Assembly: GCF_003693445.1 (NCBI RefSeq)
Contig: NZ_RFAR01000074.1
Location: 1-59,591, forward strand
Length of the DNA stretch: 59,591 nucleotides
Direction: 5' to 3'
From: Aquitalea palustris
GTDB lineage: Bacteria > Pseudomonadota > Gammaproteobacteria > Burkholderiales > Chromobacteriaceae
The notes under the pieces were generated by a model. It worked only from the letters and a program-made list of their open reading frames with translations. It was not told the origin of the DNA and did not search any database. A program made the position numbers and the translations under genes. Shown here one piece after another: positions 16,080 through 24,305 of this stretch (within the stretch, counting starts at the first letter, position 1; each line of letters starts with the position of its first letter).

Positions 16080-17165
16080 ATGACCGGCAACCGTGTGGCG
16101 ATTGAGATCGACCATGTCTGCAAGCGCTTCGGCGCGGGCGAACAGGCCGTGCTGGCGCTGGACCATATCGCGCTGGATATCCGCGAAAACGAATTTTTCA
16201 CCCTGCTGGGGCCATCGGGCTGCGGCAAGACCACCTTGCTGCGCATGATTGCCGGTTTCGAGGATGTCAGTGCCGGCGACATCCGCCTGTATGGCGCCTC
16301 GCTTACCGGCAAGCTGCCCTTCCAGCGCCCGGTCAACACCGTGTTCCAGAGCTATGCGCTGTTTCCGCACCTGACGGTAGAAGAAAACATTGCCTTCGGG
16401 CTGGAAATGCGCGGCTTCAAGCCAGCCGACATCAATCCCATCGTGGCGGAAAAACTGGAGCTGGTGAAGCTGTCCGGCTTTGCCCGCCGCCGGCCGCACC
16501 AGCTGTCCGGTGGCCAGCAGCAGCGCGTGGCCTTGGCGCGGGCGCTGGCCCCGTCGCCCAGAGTGCTGTTGCTGGACGAATCGCTGTCGGCGCTGGACCT
16601 GAAACTGCGCAAGGAAATGCAGGTGGAGCTCAAGCGCCTGCAGCGCGAAACCGGCATCACCTTTGTTTTCGTCACTCACGACCAGGAAGAAGCGCTCACC
16701 ATGTCCGACCGCATCGCGGTGATGTCGGCCGGCAAGCTGCAGCAGGTGGGCAGCCCGGAAGACATTTACGACCGGCCGGCCAATCGCTTCGTGGCAGATT
16801 TCATCGGTGAAACCTCCTTCCTGCAAGGCCGGGTGGCCGATGGCCAGCTGCATTTTGGCGTGGCCGGCAGCCTGTCCTGTCAGGTGCTGGATCAGCCACA
16901 CGATGGCGCGGCAGCACTGGCCGTGCGGCCGGAGCGCTTGCAACTGGCCAGCAGTGGTGACGGGCTGGGCGGAGTGGTGGCCGAGGTGGTGTATCGCGGG
17001 GTGGATACCGTCTACCTTGTGCAACTGGCCGATGGCCAACCCTGCCGGGTGCGCCATACCAATGACAGCGGTGCCTCGCGCCTGGCGCGGGTAGGGGATG
17101 CGGTACGGGTAGCCGCCCTGCCGGGCGCCTTCCATCGTCTGCAGGAGGCCGGCCATGACGCTTGA
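16080..17165 (+). CDS. potA: Polyamine ABC transporter ATP-binding protein
   Basis: The 361-residue ATPase has Walker A GPSGCGKT, the Q-loop FQSYALFPHLTVEEN, signature LSGGQQQRVALARAL, Walker B VLLLDESLSALD and the switch histidine in VTHDQEEAL. A C-terminal TOBE-type regulatory domain (about 280-360) follows, as in PotA/PotG. It energises import of spermidine or putrescine at the inner membrane. AGGAGG stands seven bases before the ATG. Its 3' end overlaps potB by 11 bases. PotA and PotG paralogues cannot be separated by eye. Confidence 0.9.
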   Translation: MTGNRVAIEIDHVCKRFGAGEQAVLALDHIALDIRENEFFTLLGPSGCGKTTLLRMIAGFEDVSAGDIRLYGASLTGKLPFQRPVNTVFQSYALFPHLTVEENIAFGLEMRGFKPADINPIVAEKLELVKLSGFARRRPHQLSGGQQQRVALARALAPSPRVLLLDESLSALDLKLRKEMQVELKRLQRETGITFVFVTHDQEEALTMSDRIAVMSAGKLQQVGSPEDIYDRPANRFVADFIGETSFLQGRVADGQLHFGVAGSLSCQVLDQPHDGAAALAVRPERLQLASSGDGLGGVVAEVVYRGVDTVYLVQLADGQPCRVRHTNDSGASRLARVGDAVRVAALPGAFHRLQEAGHDA

Positions 17166-18045
17166 TCCCTATCGCCGTACACGCCGGCGCCTGCTGCTGG
17201 CCCCCACCACACTCACCCTGCTGCTATTCATGGTGCTGCCCATGCTGCTGATGGGCTGGATGTCGCTGCTGGCGCCGGATACCTATGGTGGCGTGCGCTG
17301 GAAGGAATGGAGCCTGGATGCCTATGTGCAGTTTCTGTACGAGCGCGATCTGGATGACAGCCTCACGCTGAACAGCGATTACCTGCAAATCTTCGGCCGC
17401 TCTTTCCTGCTGGCCGGCTTTGCCACGGTGGTGACGCTGCTGATCGGCTTTCCCACCGCGCTGTATATCGCACTGAAAGAGGAAAAAACCCGCCAGCGGC
17501 TGATCCTGCTGATTTCCATTCCCTTCTGGACCAACCTGTTGGTGCGCACCTATGCCTGGATGCTGCTGCTGCGCAATGGCGGGCTGATCGACAGCAGCCT
17601 GTCGGCCCTGGGGCTAAGCCAGGGCACGCTGGATGTGCTGTACACCCCCACCGCGGTGGCCATCGGCTTTGTTTATTCCTTCCTGCCCTTCATGGTGCTG
17701 CCCATCTACACCAGTCTGGAAAAAATGGACTGGCGCCTGGTGGAGGCGGCATTCGACCTGGGGGCCAATCGCTGGCTGGCGCTCAGGCGGGTGATTCTGC
17801 CGCTGGCTATGCCCGGCATCGTGGCGGGCTGTCTGCTGGTATTCATCCCGGCCATCGGCTCCTACTTCATCCCCGAGCTGCTTGGCGGTGGCAAGAGCCT
17901 GATGATAGGCAACCTGATCCAGAACCAGTTTGGCACCGCCCGCAATTGGCCGTTCGGGGCGGCCCTGTCCTTCATGTTGCTGGCACTGGTACTGCTGGTG
18001 ATGTGGATCTACACCAGACGCTTCCAGCGTCCGCCGGGAGAATGA
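17155..18045 (+). CDS. potB: Polyamine ABC transporter permease, first subunit
   Basis: The 296-residue membrane protein has about six helices. A typical binding-protein-dependent permease EAA loop is present (VEAAFDLGANRWLALRRVILPLAMPGI). The sequence IPFWTNLLVRTYAWM is characteristic of PotB/PotH. It forms the transmembrane channel with the next gene product. It overlaps potA by 11 bases and ends one base before potC starts, indicating one operon with coupled translation. Confidence 0.9.
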   Translation: MTLDPYRRTRRRLLLAPTTLTLLLFMVLPMLLMGWMSLLAPDTYGGVRWKEWSLDAYVQFLYERDLDDSLTLNSDYLQIFGRSFLLAGFATVVTLLIGFPTALYIALKEEKTRQRLILLISIPFWTNLLVRTYAWMLLLRNGGLIDSSLSALGLSQGTLDVLYTPTAVAIGFVYSFLPFMVLPIYTSLEKMDWRLVEAAFDLGANRWLALRRVILPLAMPGIVAGCLLVFIPAIGSYFIPELLGGGKSLMIGNLIQNQFGTARNWPFGAALSFMLLALVLLVMWIYTRRFQRPPGE

Positions 18046-18046
18046 C

Positions 18047-18835
18047 ATGCAAGCCTCCAATACCTTGTGGCGCTTTCGCGGGGTCACCCCCACCGCCATG
18101 CTGGCCTTTGTCTATCTCTACCTGCCCATCGTGGTGCTGGTGGTGCTGTCCTTCAATGCCAACCGCATTGCCACGCTGTGGACTGGTTTCTCCTTCGACT
18201 GGTATCTGAAGGTGATGGACAACGACAACATCCTGCGGGCCACCAAGAACTCGCTGATCATCGCCTGCGGCGCTACCGTGCTGGCTACCAGCTTTGCCAC
18301 CATGGCGGCGCTGGCCATGGCCGGCAAACGCTTTCGCGGCCAGGCTTTCATCAATGCCATGCTGGGCCTGCCGCTGCTGGTGCCGGAAATCGTCACCGCC
18401 GTGGCCTCCTTGCTGTTCTTTCTTGCGCTGGGGCTGGACCTGGGGCTGCTGACGGTGCTGATAGCCCACACCGTGTTCTGCATTCCCTTTGCCTACTTGC
18501 CCATCCGTGCGCGGCTGGAAGGGCTGGACCCACGGCTGGCCGAAGCCGCGGCCGATCTGTATGCCGGGCCGTTTGCCACCTTCCGCCGTGTCACCCTGCC
18601 GTTGATCCTGCCCGGCGTGCTGTCCGGGGCCATGCTGGCCTTCATTGTGTCGCTGGACGATTTCGTCATCACCTTTTTCGTGGCCGGTGCCGGTGCCACC
18701 ACCTTGCCGGTGTACATCTTCGGCCTGATCCGTATGGGCATCACCCCGGAAGTAAACGCGGTATCGGCGCTGATGCTGCTGGTGTCGATTGCCTTTGTCG
18801 CGCTGTCCTACTGGATGGGCCAGCGCAAATCCTGA
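18047..18835 (+). CDS. potC: Polyamine ABC transporter permease, second subunit
   Basis: The 262-residue permease has about six helices. Its EAA loop reads LAEAAADLYAGPFATFRRVTLPLILPGV, followed by [23 protein letters not shown], as in PotC/PotI. With PotB it makes the heterodimeric channel of the polyamine importer. Its ATG lies directly after the potB stop with a ribosome-binding site inside the potB 3' end (GGGAGAATGAC). A 66-base gap with a short dyad separates it from potD. Confidence 0.9.
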   Translation: MQASNTLWRFRGVTPTAMLAFVYLYLPIVVLVVLSFNANRIATLWTGFSFDWYLKVMDNDNILRATKNSLIIACGATVLATSFATMAALAMAGKRFRGQAFINAMLGLPLLVPEIVTAVASLLFFLALGLDLGLLTVLIAHTVFCIPFAYLPIRARLEGLDPRLAEAAADLYAGPFATFRRVTLPLILPGVLSGAMLAFIVSLDDFVITFFVAGAGATTLPVYIFGLIRMGITPEVNAVSALMLLVSIAFVALSYWMGQRKS

Positions 18836-18872
18836 ACCGGGTCGGCGGCTGATCCGCCCCTCATGTTTCGCT

Positions 18873-18884
18873 TGTTGCACAACA
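18873..18884. promoter_or_regulatory. Short dyad TGTTG-CA-CAACA before potD
   Basis: Perfect five-base arms with a two-base centre lie in the 66-base potC-potD gap. It could mark differential expression of the binding protein or an internal promoter; the element is short and may be chance. Confidence 0.2.
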
Positions 18885-18901
18885 TACGAAGGAGAAATGC
18901 C

Positions 18902-19945
18902 ATGAAAGTCTGCAAACTGCATTCGCTGGCCCTGGCTGCGGGCCTGCTGGTATCGGCATCGGCCATGGCCGCTGGCGAATTGAACCTGTACAACTGGTCC
19001 GACTACATTCCGCAAGACCTGCTCAAGCGCTTTGAAAAGGAAAGCGGCATCAAGGTCAACCTGGATGTATTCGATTCCAACGAATCCCTGCTGGCCAAGC
19101 TCAAGGCCGGGGCCAAGGGCTACGACGTGGTGGTGCCGTCCGACTACATGGTGAAAATCATGATAGAAGAGGGTCTGCTGGAAAAAATCGACGCCAGCAA
19201 AATGGCCAATTTCAAGCTGGTGGAAGCCCCGCTCAACAAGCCGGATTTCGACCCGAAACGCGAATATTCCGCACCGTATATGTGGGGGGTAACCGGCTTT
19301 ACCTATGACGCCAGCCGCGTGCCGGGCGGCAAGCTGGATAATAGCTGGAAGAGCTTCTTCACTCCGCCGGCCGCGCTCAAGGGCAAGGTGGTGGCGCTCA
19401 ACGACGTGGCCGAGCTGTACAAGGCCGCCGCCATCTACCTGAAAGTGGATCAGTGCACCGAAGACCCCAAGCAGGCCAAGCGCATCCAGGACCTGCTGGA
19501 AGCGCAAAAGCCCATGCTGGCCATGTATAACTCCGATGGCACCATCGAACGCATGCAGGCGCAGGAAGTGATCATGCACCAGCAATGGAACGGTGCGGCC
19601 TATCGCACCCGCCAGAAGCTGAAGTCCGCCGTGTTTGTTTATCCGAAAGAAGGCATCCCCTTCTGGAACGACAATCTGGTCATCCCCAAAGGTGCCAAGA
19701 ACCGCGATAACGCGCTCAAGTTCATCAACTGGATGATGGAGCCGAAGAATATCGCCGAGGCATCCAACTTCACCGGCTACAACAATGCCATCAAGGGCTC
19801 GACCGCTTTCTTCAAAGCCGATCTCAAGGCCGACCCGGCCATCAATCCCACCGCCGCCATGCGTGCGCTATTTGTCCCCAGCAAAACCTGCTCGGCCAAG
19901 GCCAATGCGCTGCGCGACCGGGTGTGGACCAAGCTGAAGAAATAA
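18902..19945 (+). CDS. potD: Periplasmic polyamine-binding protein
   Basis: The 347-residue protein has a signal peptide (about 1-24, SASAMA) and then the PotD/PotF opening GELNLYNWSDYIPQDLLKRF. Further typical segments are YDVVVPSDYMVKIM and SAPYMWGVTGFTYD; aromatic and acidic residues such as these line the polyamine pocket in the family. It captures spermidine or putrescine for the PotABC importer. GAAGGAG lies nine bases upstream of the chosen ATG. Ligand preference (putrescine versus spermidine, or acetylated forms) cannot be decided here, although the neighbouring deacetylase makes acetylpolyamines worth testing. Confidence 0.9.
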   Translation: MKVCKLHSLALAAGLLVSASAMAAGELNLYNWSDYIPQDLLKRFEKESGIKVNLDVFDSNESLLAKLKAGAKGYDVVVPSDYMVKIMIEEGLLEKIDASKMANFKLVEAPLNKPDFDPKREYSAPYMWGVTGFTYDASRVPGGKLDNSWKSFFTPPAALKGKVVALNDVAELYKAAAIYLKVDQCTEDPKQAKRIQDLLEAQKPMLAMYNSDGTIERMQAQEVIMHQQWNGAAYRTRQKLKSAVFVYPKEGIPFWNDNLVIPKGAKNRDNALKFINWMMEPKNIAEASNFTGYNNAIKGSTAFFKADLKADPAINPTAAMRALFVPSKTCSAKANALRDRVWTKLKK

Positions 19946-20025
19946 TCCCGGCCAGCGAACGCTGGCATCCCCTTACCACCAAGACACAATGCCGCCGGCG
20001 TGATGCCAGCGGCAAGGAGACCTGC

Positions 20026-21063
20026 ATGCTGACGATTTACAGTGACGACCACCATCTGCACCACGGCAATGCCGAGCTGATCGATGGCACCCTCAAGCCC
20101 TGCTTCGAAATGCCCAGCCGCGCCGACATGGTATTGCAACGGGTACGGCAAACCGGCCTGGGGGACATCATCGCCCCCAGCGAGCACGGGCTGGAGCCAC
20201 TGCTGCGCGTGCATGACGCCGGCTATGTGCGTTTTCTGGAGCAAGCCTGGAGCCTGTGGCAAGCCGAAGGGCGCAACCATGACGCGCTGCCGCTGGTATG
20301 GCCGGTGCGCGGCCTGCGTACCGACCGCATTCCGCAGGACATCGACGGCCTGATGGGCTATTACTCCTTCGATGCCGGGGTGCCCATCACCGCCGGCACC
20401 TGGCAGGCCATCCGCTCCTCGGCCAATGTGGCGCTTTCCGGGCTGGATGCCATGCTGGCCAGCGGCCGCAGCACCTTTGCCCTGTGTCGCCCGCCCGGCC
20501 ATCATGCCGCAGCGGATTACATGGGCGGCTATTGCTATCTGAACAACGCCGCCATCGCCGCCCAGGCCATGCTGGACAAGGGTGCCAAGCGGGTGGCGAT
20601 TCTGGATGTGGACTACCACCATGGCAATGGCACACAGAGCATTTTCTATGGCCGTGGCGATGTGCAATTCCTGTCGCTGCACGGCGATCCGCTGGTGGAG
20701 TATCCATATTTCCTCGGCTATGCCGACGAGGCTGGCACCGGCGCGGGGCTGGGCTTTAACCACAACTATCCGCTGGCCCATGGTACGGACTGGTCGCACT
20801 ACGGCCCGGCACTGGCCGATGCCTGCGGCAAGATCGCCGCCTATGCCCCGGATGCGCTGGTGGTATCGCTGGGGGTGGATACCTTCGAGCAGGACCCGAT
20901 TTCGCGCTTCAAATTAAAGAACGCCGACTATCTGCGCATGGGCGAGGCCATCGGCGCGCTGGGCTTGCCCACGCTGTTCGTGATGGAAGGCGGCTATGCG
21001 GTGGAGGACATCGGGGTGAATGCGGTGAATGTGCTGTCCGGCTTTGAAAGCGTGGCGGGCTGA
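20026..21063 (+). CDS. Histone-deacetylase-family amidohydrolase, acetylpolyamine amidohydrolase type
   Basis: The 345-residue class II HDAC-like enzyme retains the catalytic and zinc-binding set: His159-His160 (RPPGHHA), Asp196 and His198 (LDVDYHHGNG), Asp285 (LGVDTFEQDP) and Tyr324 (MEGGYAV). From established knowledge, Mycoplana acetylpolyamine amidohydrolase uses residues numbered one lower at each of these positions, so the spacing is essentially identical. Predicted reaction: release of acetate from acetylputrescine or acetylspermidine. Its place directly after potD supports this. AAGGAG precedes the ATG by seven bases. A hairpin follows the stop. Confidence 0.88.
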   Translation: MLTIYSDDHHLHHGNAELIDGTLKPCFEMPSRADMVLQRVRQTGLGDIIAPSEHGLEPLLRVHDAGYVRFLEQAWSLWQAEGRNHDALPLVWPVRGLRTDRIPQDIDGLMGYYSFDAGVPITAGTWQAIRSSANVALSGLDAMLASGRSTFALCRPPGHHAAADYMGGYCYLNNAAIAAQAMLDKGAKRVAILDVDYHHGNGTQSIFYGRGDVQFLSLHGDPLVEYPYFLGYADEAGTGAGLGFNHNYPLAHGTDWSHYGPALADACGKIAAYAPDALVVSLGVDTFEQDPISRFKLKNADYLRMGEAIGALGLPTLFVMEGGYAVEDIGVNAVNVLSGFESVAG

Positions 21064-21070
21064 GTGCGGC

Positions 21071-21092
21071 GGGGAGGCCGGGCGGCCTCCCC
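21071..21092. terminator. Strong hairpin between convergent genes
   Basis: A nine-base perfect stem GGGGAGGCC/GGCCTCCCC with a four-base loop lies between the deacetylase and the glutamate-synthase-like gene. No T-run follows on either strand, so termination by this element alone is uncertain. Confidence 0.5.
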
Positions 21093-21102
21093 ATTGCTAG
21101 CC

Positions 21103-22719
21103 TCAGGCATGAGCCGGGGCTGGGGCAAAACTGCCCGCCTGCGCCATGCGCCACATGCGGCCATAAAACTCGGCCTTGATGTCGCTGCCCAGCAGTTCGC
21201 CAGGCTGCAAAAACACATGCAGCTGCGAGTACAGGCGGATTTCGGTATCGCTCACCCGCCGTACCAGATGATGGGCGGCCAGTTGCTCCGGGTGGGTAAG
21301 GCCGGCGGCAGCCAGCATCTCGGCCAGCGCATGCAGGGTGTTGCGGTGGAAGTGAAACACCCGCTCGGCCTTGTCCGGCACCACCAGTGCGCGCTGGCGT
21401 AGCGGGTCTTGCGTGGCCACGCCAGTGGGGCAGCGGTTGGTATGGCAGCTCTGGCTCTGGATGCAGCCCACGGCAAACATGAAGCCGCGGGCCGAGTTGG
21501 CCCAGTCGGCCCCGATGGCCAGCACGCTGGCAATATCAAAGGCGCTGACGATCTTGCCGCTGGCCCCCAGCTTGATCTGGTCGCGCAGCTTCAGTCCCAC
21601 CAGGGTGTTGTGCACAAACAGCAGGCCCTCGCGCAGCGGTACGCCGATATGGTCGGTAAATTCCAGTGGCGCCGCGCCGGTGCCGCCTTCCTTGCCGTCC
21701 ACCACGATAAAGTCCGGCAGGATGCCGGTTTCCAGCATGGCCTTGGCAATGGCCATGAATTCCCACGGATGGCCCAGGCAGAATTTGAAACCCACCGGCT
21801 TGCCGCCGGACAGCTCACGCAGCCGGGCAATGAAGGCCATCATCTCCAGCGGAGTGGAAAACGCGCTGTGGCCGGAGGGCGAGACGCAGTCCTGCCCCAG
21901 CGGCACGCCACGGGTGGCAGCGATTTCCGGCGTCACCTTGTGCTTGGGCAAAATGCCCCCGTGGCCTGGCTTGGCACCCTGGCTGAGCTTGATTTCAATC
22001 ATCTTCACCTGCGGGTTTTGCGCCTGGGCGGCAAAGCGTTCCGCATCGAAATGGCCCTCGGCATCGCGACAGCCAAAATAACCGCTGCCCAGCTCCCATA
22101 CCAGGTCGCCGCCGTGTTCCAGATGATAGGGACTGATGCTGCCCTCGCCGGTGTCGTGGTAGAAGCCGCCTTGCTTGGCCCCCTGATTGAGCGCGCGGAT
22201 GGCATTGGCGCTAAGCGCGCCAAAACTCATGGCCGAGATATTGAATACCGATGCCGAGTAGGGCTGGCGGCATTGCGGGCCGCCAATGGTGATCCGAAAG
22301 CCGGCCGGATCGCTGCGTGGTGCCGGGCGGATGGAGTGGCTGATGAATTCGAAGCCGCTGCCATAGACATTCAGCATGGTGCCGAAGGGCTTGTCCGAGG
22401 CGACATTCTTGGCACGGGTATAAACCAGCGAGCGCTGGTCGCGGGAGAAGGGCAGCTGTTCGCCATCGGCTTCCAGCAGGTATTGGCGGATTTCCGGGCG
22501 GATGGTTTCCACCAGATAGCGGATATTGCCCAGCACCGGATAGTTGCGCCGCACCGCATGGCGGGTTTGCGTGAGGTCGAGTACGCCGACCAGGCTGAGA
22601 GCAAGGGCCGCCAGGGTGAAGGGCCACAGCCCTTCGATCTGGTGCAGGGCCAGGCCGATCAGGCTGAACAGGATGCAGGCGACAAAAAAGGCATAACGGC
22701 TGAGCAGGGACAGATTCAT
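21103..22719 (-). CDS. FMN-binding glutamate synthase family protein (membrane-anchored)
   Basis: The 538-residue protein has two N-terminal hydrophobic helices (about 9-27 and 32-50) and a glutamate-synthase FMN domain. Features include NISAMSFGALSANAIRAL, the VDGKEGGTGAAPLEF glycine-rich site and a CIQSQSCHTNRC cluster with the C-x5-C-x4-C spacing of the GltB 3Fe-4S site. The amidotransferase domain of GltB is missing, so it should use free ammonia or act on another substrate; the physiological reaction of this subfamily is not established. GGAG precedes the ATG. It is convergent with the polyamine operon. Confidence 0.85.
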   Translation of the reverse strand: MNLSLLSRYAFFVACILFSLIGLALHQIEGLWPFTLAALALSLVGVLDLTQTRHAVRRNYPVLGNIRYLVETIRPEIRQYLLEADGEQLPFSRDQRSLVYTRAKNVASDKPFGTMLNVYGSGFEFISHSIRPAPRSDPAGFRITIGGPQCRQPYSASVFNISAMSFGALSANAIRALNQGAKQGGFYHDTGEGSISPYHLEHGGDLVWELGSGYFGCRDAEGHFDAERFAAQAQNPQVKMIEIKLSQGAKPGHGGILPKHKVTPEIAATRGVPLGQDCVSPSGHSAFSTPLEMMAFIARLRELSGGKPVGFKFCLGHPWEFMAIAKAMLETGILPDFIVVDGKEGGTGAAPLEFTDHIGVPLREGLLFVHNTLVGLKLRDQIKLGASGKIVSAFDIASVLAIGADWANSARGFMFAVGCIQSQSCHTNRCPTGVATQDPLRQRALVVPDKAERVFHFHRNTLHALAEMLAAAGLTHPEQLAAHHLVRRVSDTEIRLYSQLHVFLQPGELLGSDIKAEFYGRMWRMAQAGSFAPAPAHA

Positions 22720-22833
22720 GCGGGCTCCGGCAGGCTGGGCTGAAACAGCTTGCGCACGGCAAACCCGTTGTCTGCCGCTGCGCGGTGCTTCAGCTTAGCG
22801 GCTGCCCTGGCCTAATGCCATGCCCGGCGGTTT

Positions 22834-23241
22834 TCAATGAAAACGGACCGGTTCGCCCCCGGTGTCAAAAGCCAGATAGCGCGACACATCACCACCGGTC
22901 TGGATGGTCTGGATCATGCGCTTGAGCGCGGCTTCGATGTCGGCTGCCGCAGGCGGGCCACCGGCTTTGCCGTCCAGACAGGCCACGAACACGATTTGCC
23001 ACGGCTCGCCCATGCGCGCTGATTCGGCCTGCAGGCTGGCAAAATCCACCAGCTCACTGGCGGCGCGGTCCAGGCACATGATGGGCAGCAGGATGCCGCC
23101 TTCGCCTCGGGCAAAGCGCTCGGCCTCCTGCGGCTGGTGGTCGTCATGCAGCACGGCCTTGGTAAATACCAGCAGCAGATGCTGCGGCTCAGCTTGCTGG
23201 CGGGCGGCAACCAGCAGTGCGTTGAAGTCAGGGATGTCCAT
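22834..23241 (-). CDS. Conserved small cytoplasmic protein of unknown function
   Basis: This 135-residue protein opens MDIPDFNALLVAARQQAEPQ and has LLLVFTKAVLHDDHQ, GGILLPIMCLDRAASEL and a final FDTGGEPVRFH. I recall relatives in beta-proteobacteria sometimes labelled ribonucleotide reductase subunit alpha, a name that nothing in this sequence supports. No signal peptide, membrane segment or catalytic motif is visible. The start at 23241 is preferred because the upstream extension (to 23304) is not family-like, although no clear ribosome-binding site is present. It stands alone between the glutamate-synthase-like gene and the second EamA gene. Confidence 0.6.
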   Translation of the reverse strand: MDIPDFNALLVAARQQAEPQHLLLVFTKAVLHDDHQPQEAERFARGEGGILLPIMCLDRAASELVDFASLQAESARMGEPWQIVFVACLDGKAGGPPAAADIEAALKRMIQTIQTGGDVSRYLAFDTGGEPVRFH

Positions 23242-23421
23242 GGTGATCAGTACTGGGAGAAAGTGGCAGCTTGCAGTGTGTGGTGTGGCTACCCTGTTTG
23301 CCATCCGCCGCTGGAACTAGTTGGCAGCGGCATTGGAATGAGTCATTTGATGGCAAGAAACAGGAGGCGGTGGCATCGGGTCGCGCTTATGCTGGCAGGC
23401 ATGACAAAGGGGAGAGTGGCA

Positions 23422-24282
23422 ATGCAACGGGAAATGGCAGGACTGGTGGTGCTGGCCGCCTTGTGGGGGGCTTCGTTTCTGTTCATGCGGGTGGCCGTGC
23501 CCGCGCTGGGGCCATTTGTGCTGATTGCCTTGCGGCTGGGGCTGGCCTCACTGGTCTTGCTGCCCATCTTGCTGCTGCGCGGCGGCCTGCCGCTGTGGCG
23601 GCAACATTGGCAGCGCATTGCGGTGGTGGGGGTGTTTCTGTCGGCGCTGCCGTTCTGCCTGATTGCCTGGGCCAGCCTCAGCCTGCCGGCCGGCGTGGCG
23701 TCGGTACTGAATGCCACCACGCCGCTAATGACCGCGCTGTGGGCCATGCCTCTGGCGGGTGAGCGCATGAGCCTGCCACGGGCGGCCGGCTTGTTGCTGG
23801 GGCTGGCTGGTGTGCTGGTGTTGATGCTGGGGCGCGGTGCAGCTTTCGACGTACAGACGCTGCTGCCGGTACTGGCCATGCTCGGCGCCACCGCCTGTTA
23901 TGGCTGGTCCGGTCACATGGCCAAGCGCTGGCTGCCCGGCCTGCCTTCGCTGGTGACTGCCAGCGGCAGCCTGTTCAGCGGGGCTGTGCTGGTGACGCCA
24001 CTGGCTTTGCTGACCCTGCCGGCCCAGGCGCCAACGGCCACGGTGTGGGGCGCGGTGGTGCTGCTGGCGCTGGGCAGCACCGCCCTGGCCTATCTGATTT
24101 TCTACTGGCTGATCGACAAACTGGGCGCCACCCGCGCCAGCAGTGTGACCTATCTGGTGCCGGTATTCGGCGTGCTGTGGGGAAGCCTGTTGCTGGCGGA
24201 GCCGGTGGGCGTGCTGATGCTGCTGGGCGGGGTGCTGATTCTGTGCGGGGTTTTGCTGTTGGGCTGGCGCCGTGCTGGCTGA
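23422..24282 (+). CDS. EamA/DMT-family transporter
   Basis: The 286-residue membrane protein has ten predicted helices and two EamA repeats. Hallmarks are LAALWGASFLFMRVAVPALGP, the mid-helix LPAGVASVLNATTPLMTALWA and a C-terminal SSVTYLVPVFGVLWG. It probably exports a small metabolite or amino acid; the substrate is unknown. The ATG at 23422 has GGGGAG seven bases upstream and is chosen over several upstream in-frame starts. It is convergent with the histidine kinase gene, only 23 bases away. Confidence 0.83.
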   Translation: MQREMAGLVVLAALWGASFLFMRVAVPALGPFVLIALRLGLASLVLLPILLLRGGLPLWRQHWQRIAVVGVFLSALPFCLIAWASLSLPAGVASVLNATTPLMTALWAMPLAGERMSLPRAAGLLLGLAGVLVLMLGRGAAFDVQTLLPVLAMLGATACYGWSGHMAKRWLPGLPSLVTASGSLFSGAVLVTPLALLTLPAQAPTATVWGAVVLLALGSTALAYLIFYWLIDKLGATRASSVTYLVPVFGVLWGSLLLAEPVGVLMLLGGVLILCGVLLLGWRRAG

Positions 24283-24305
24283 GCGAAGCGGCACCAGCCT
24301 TCGGG

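Noticed and set aside
17972-19585. A 537-codon open frame antisense to potB, potC and potD
   Set aside because: Composition is dominated by His, Gln and Gly with no recognisable domain, and it crosses three well-supported genes.
24283-24305. A terminator between the convergent EamA and histidine kinase genes
   Set aside because: Only 23 bases separate the stops and no stem with a T-run is present.
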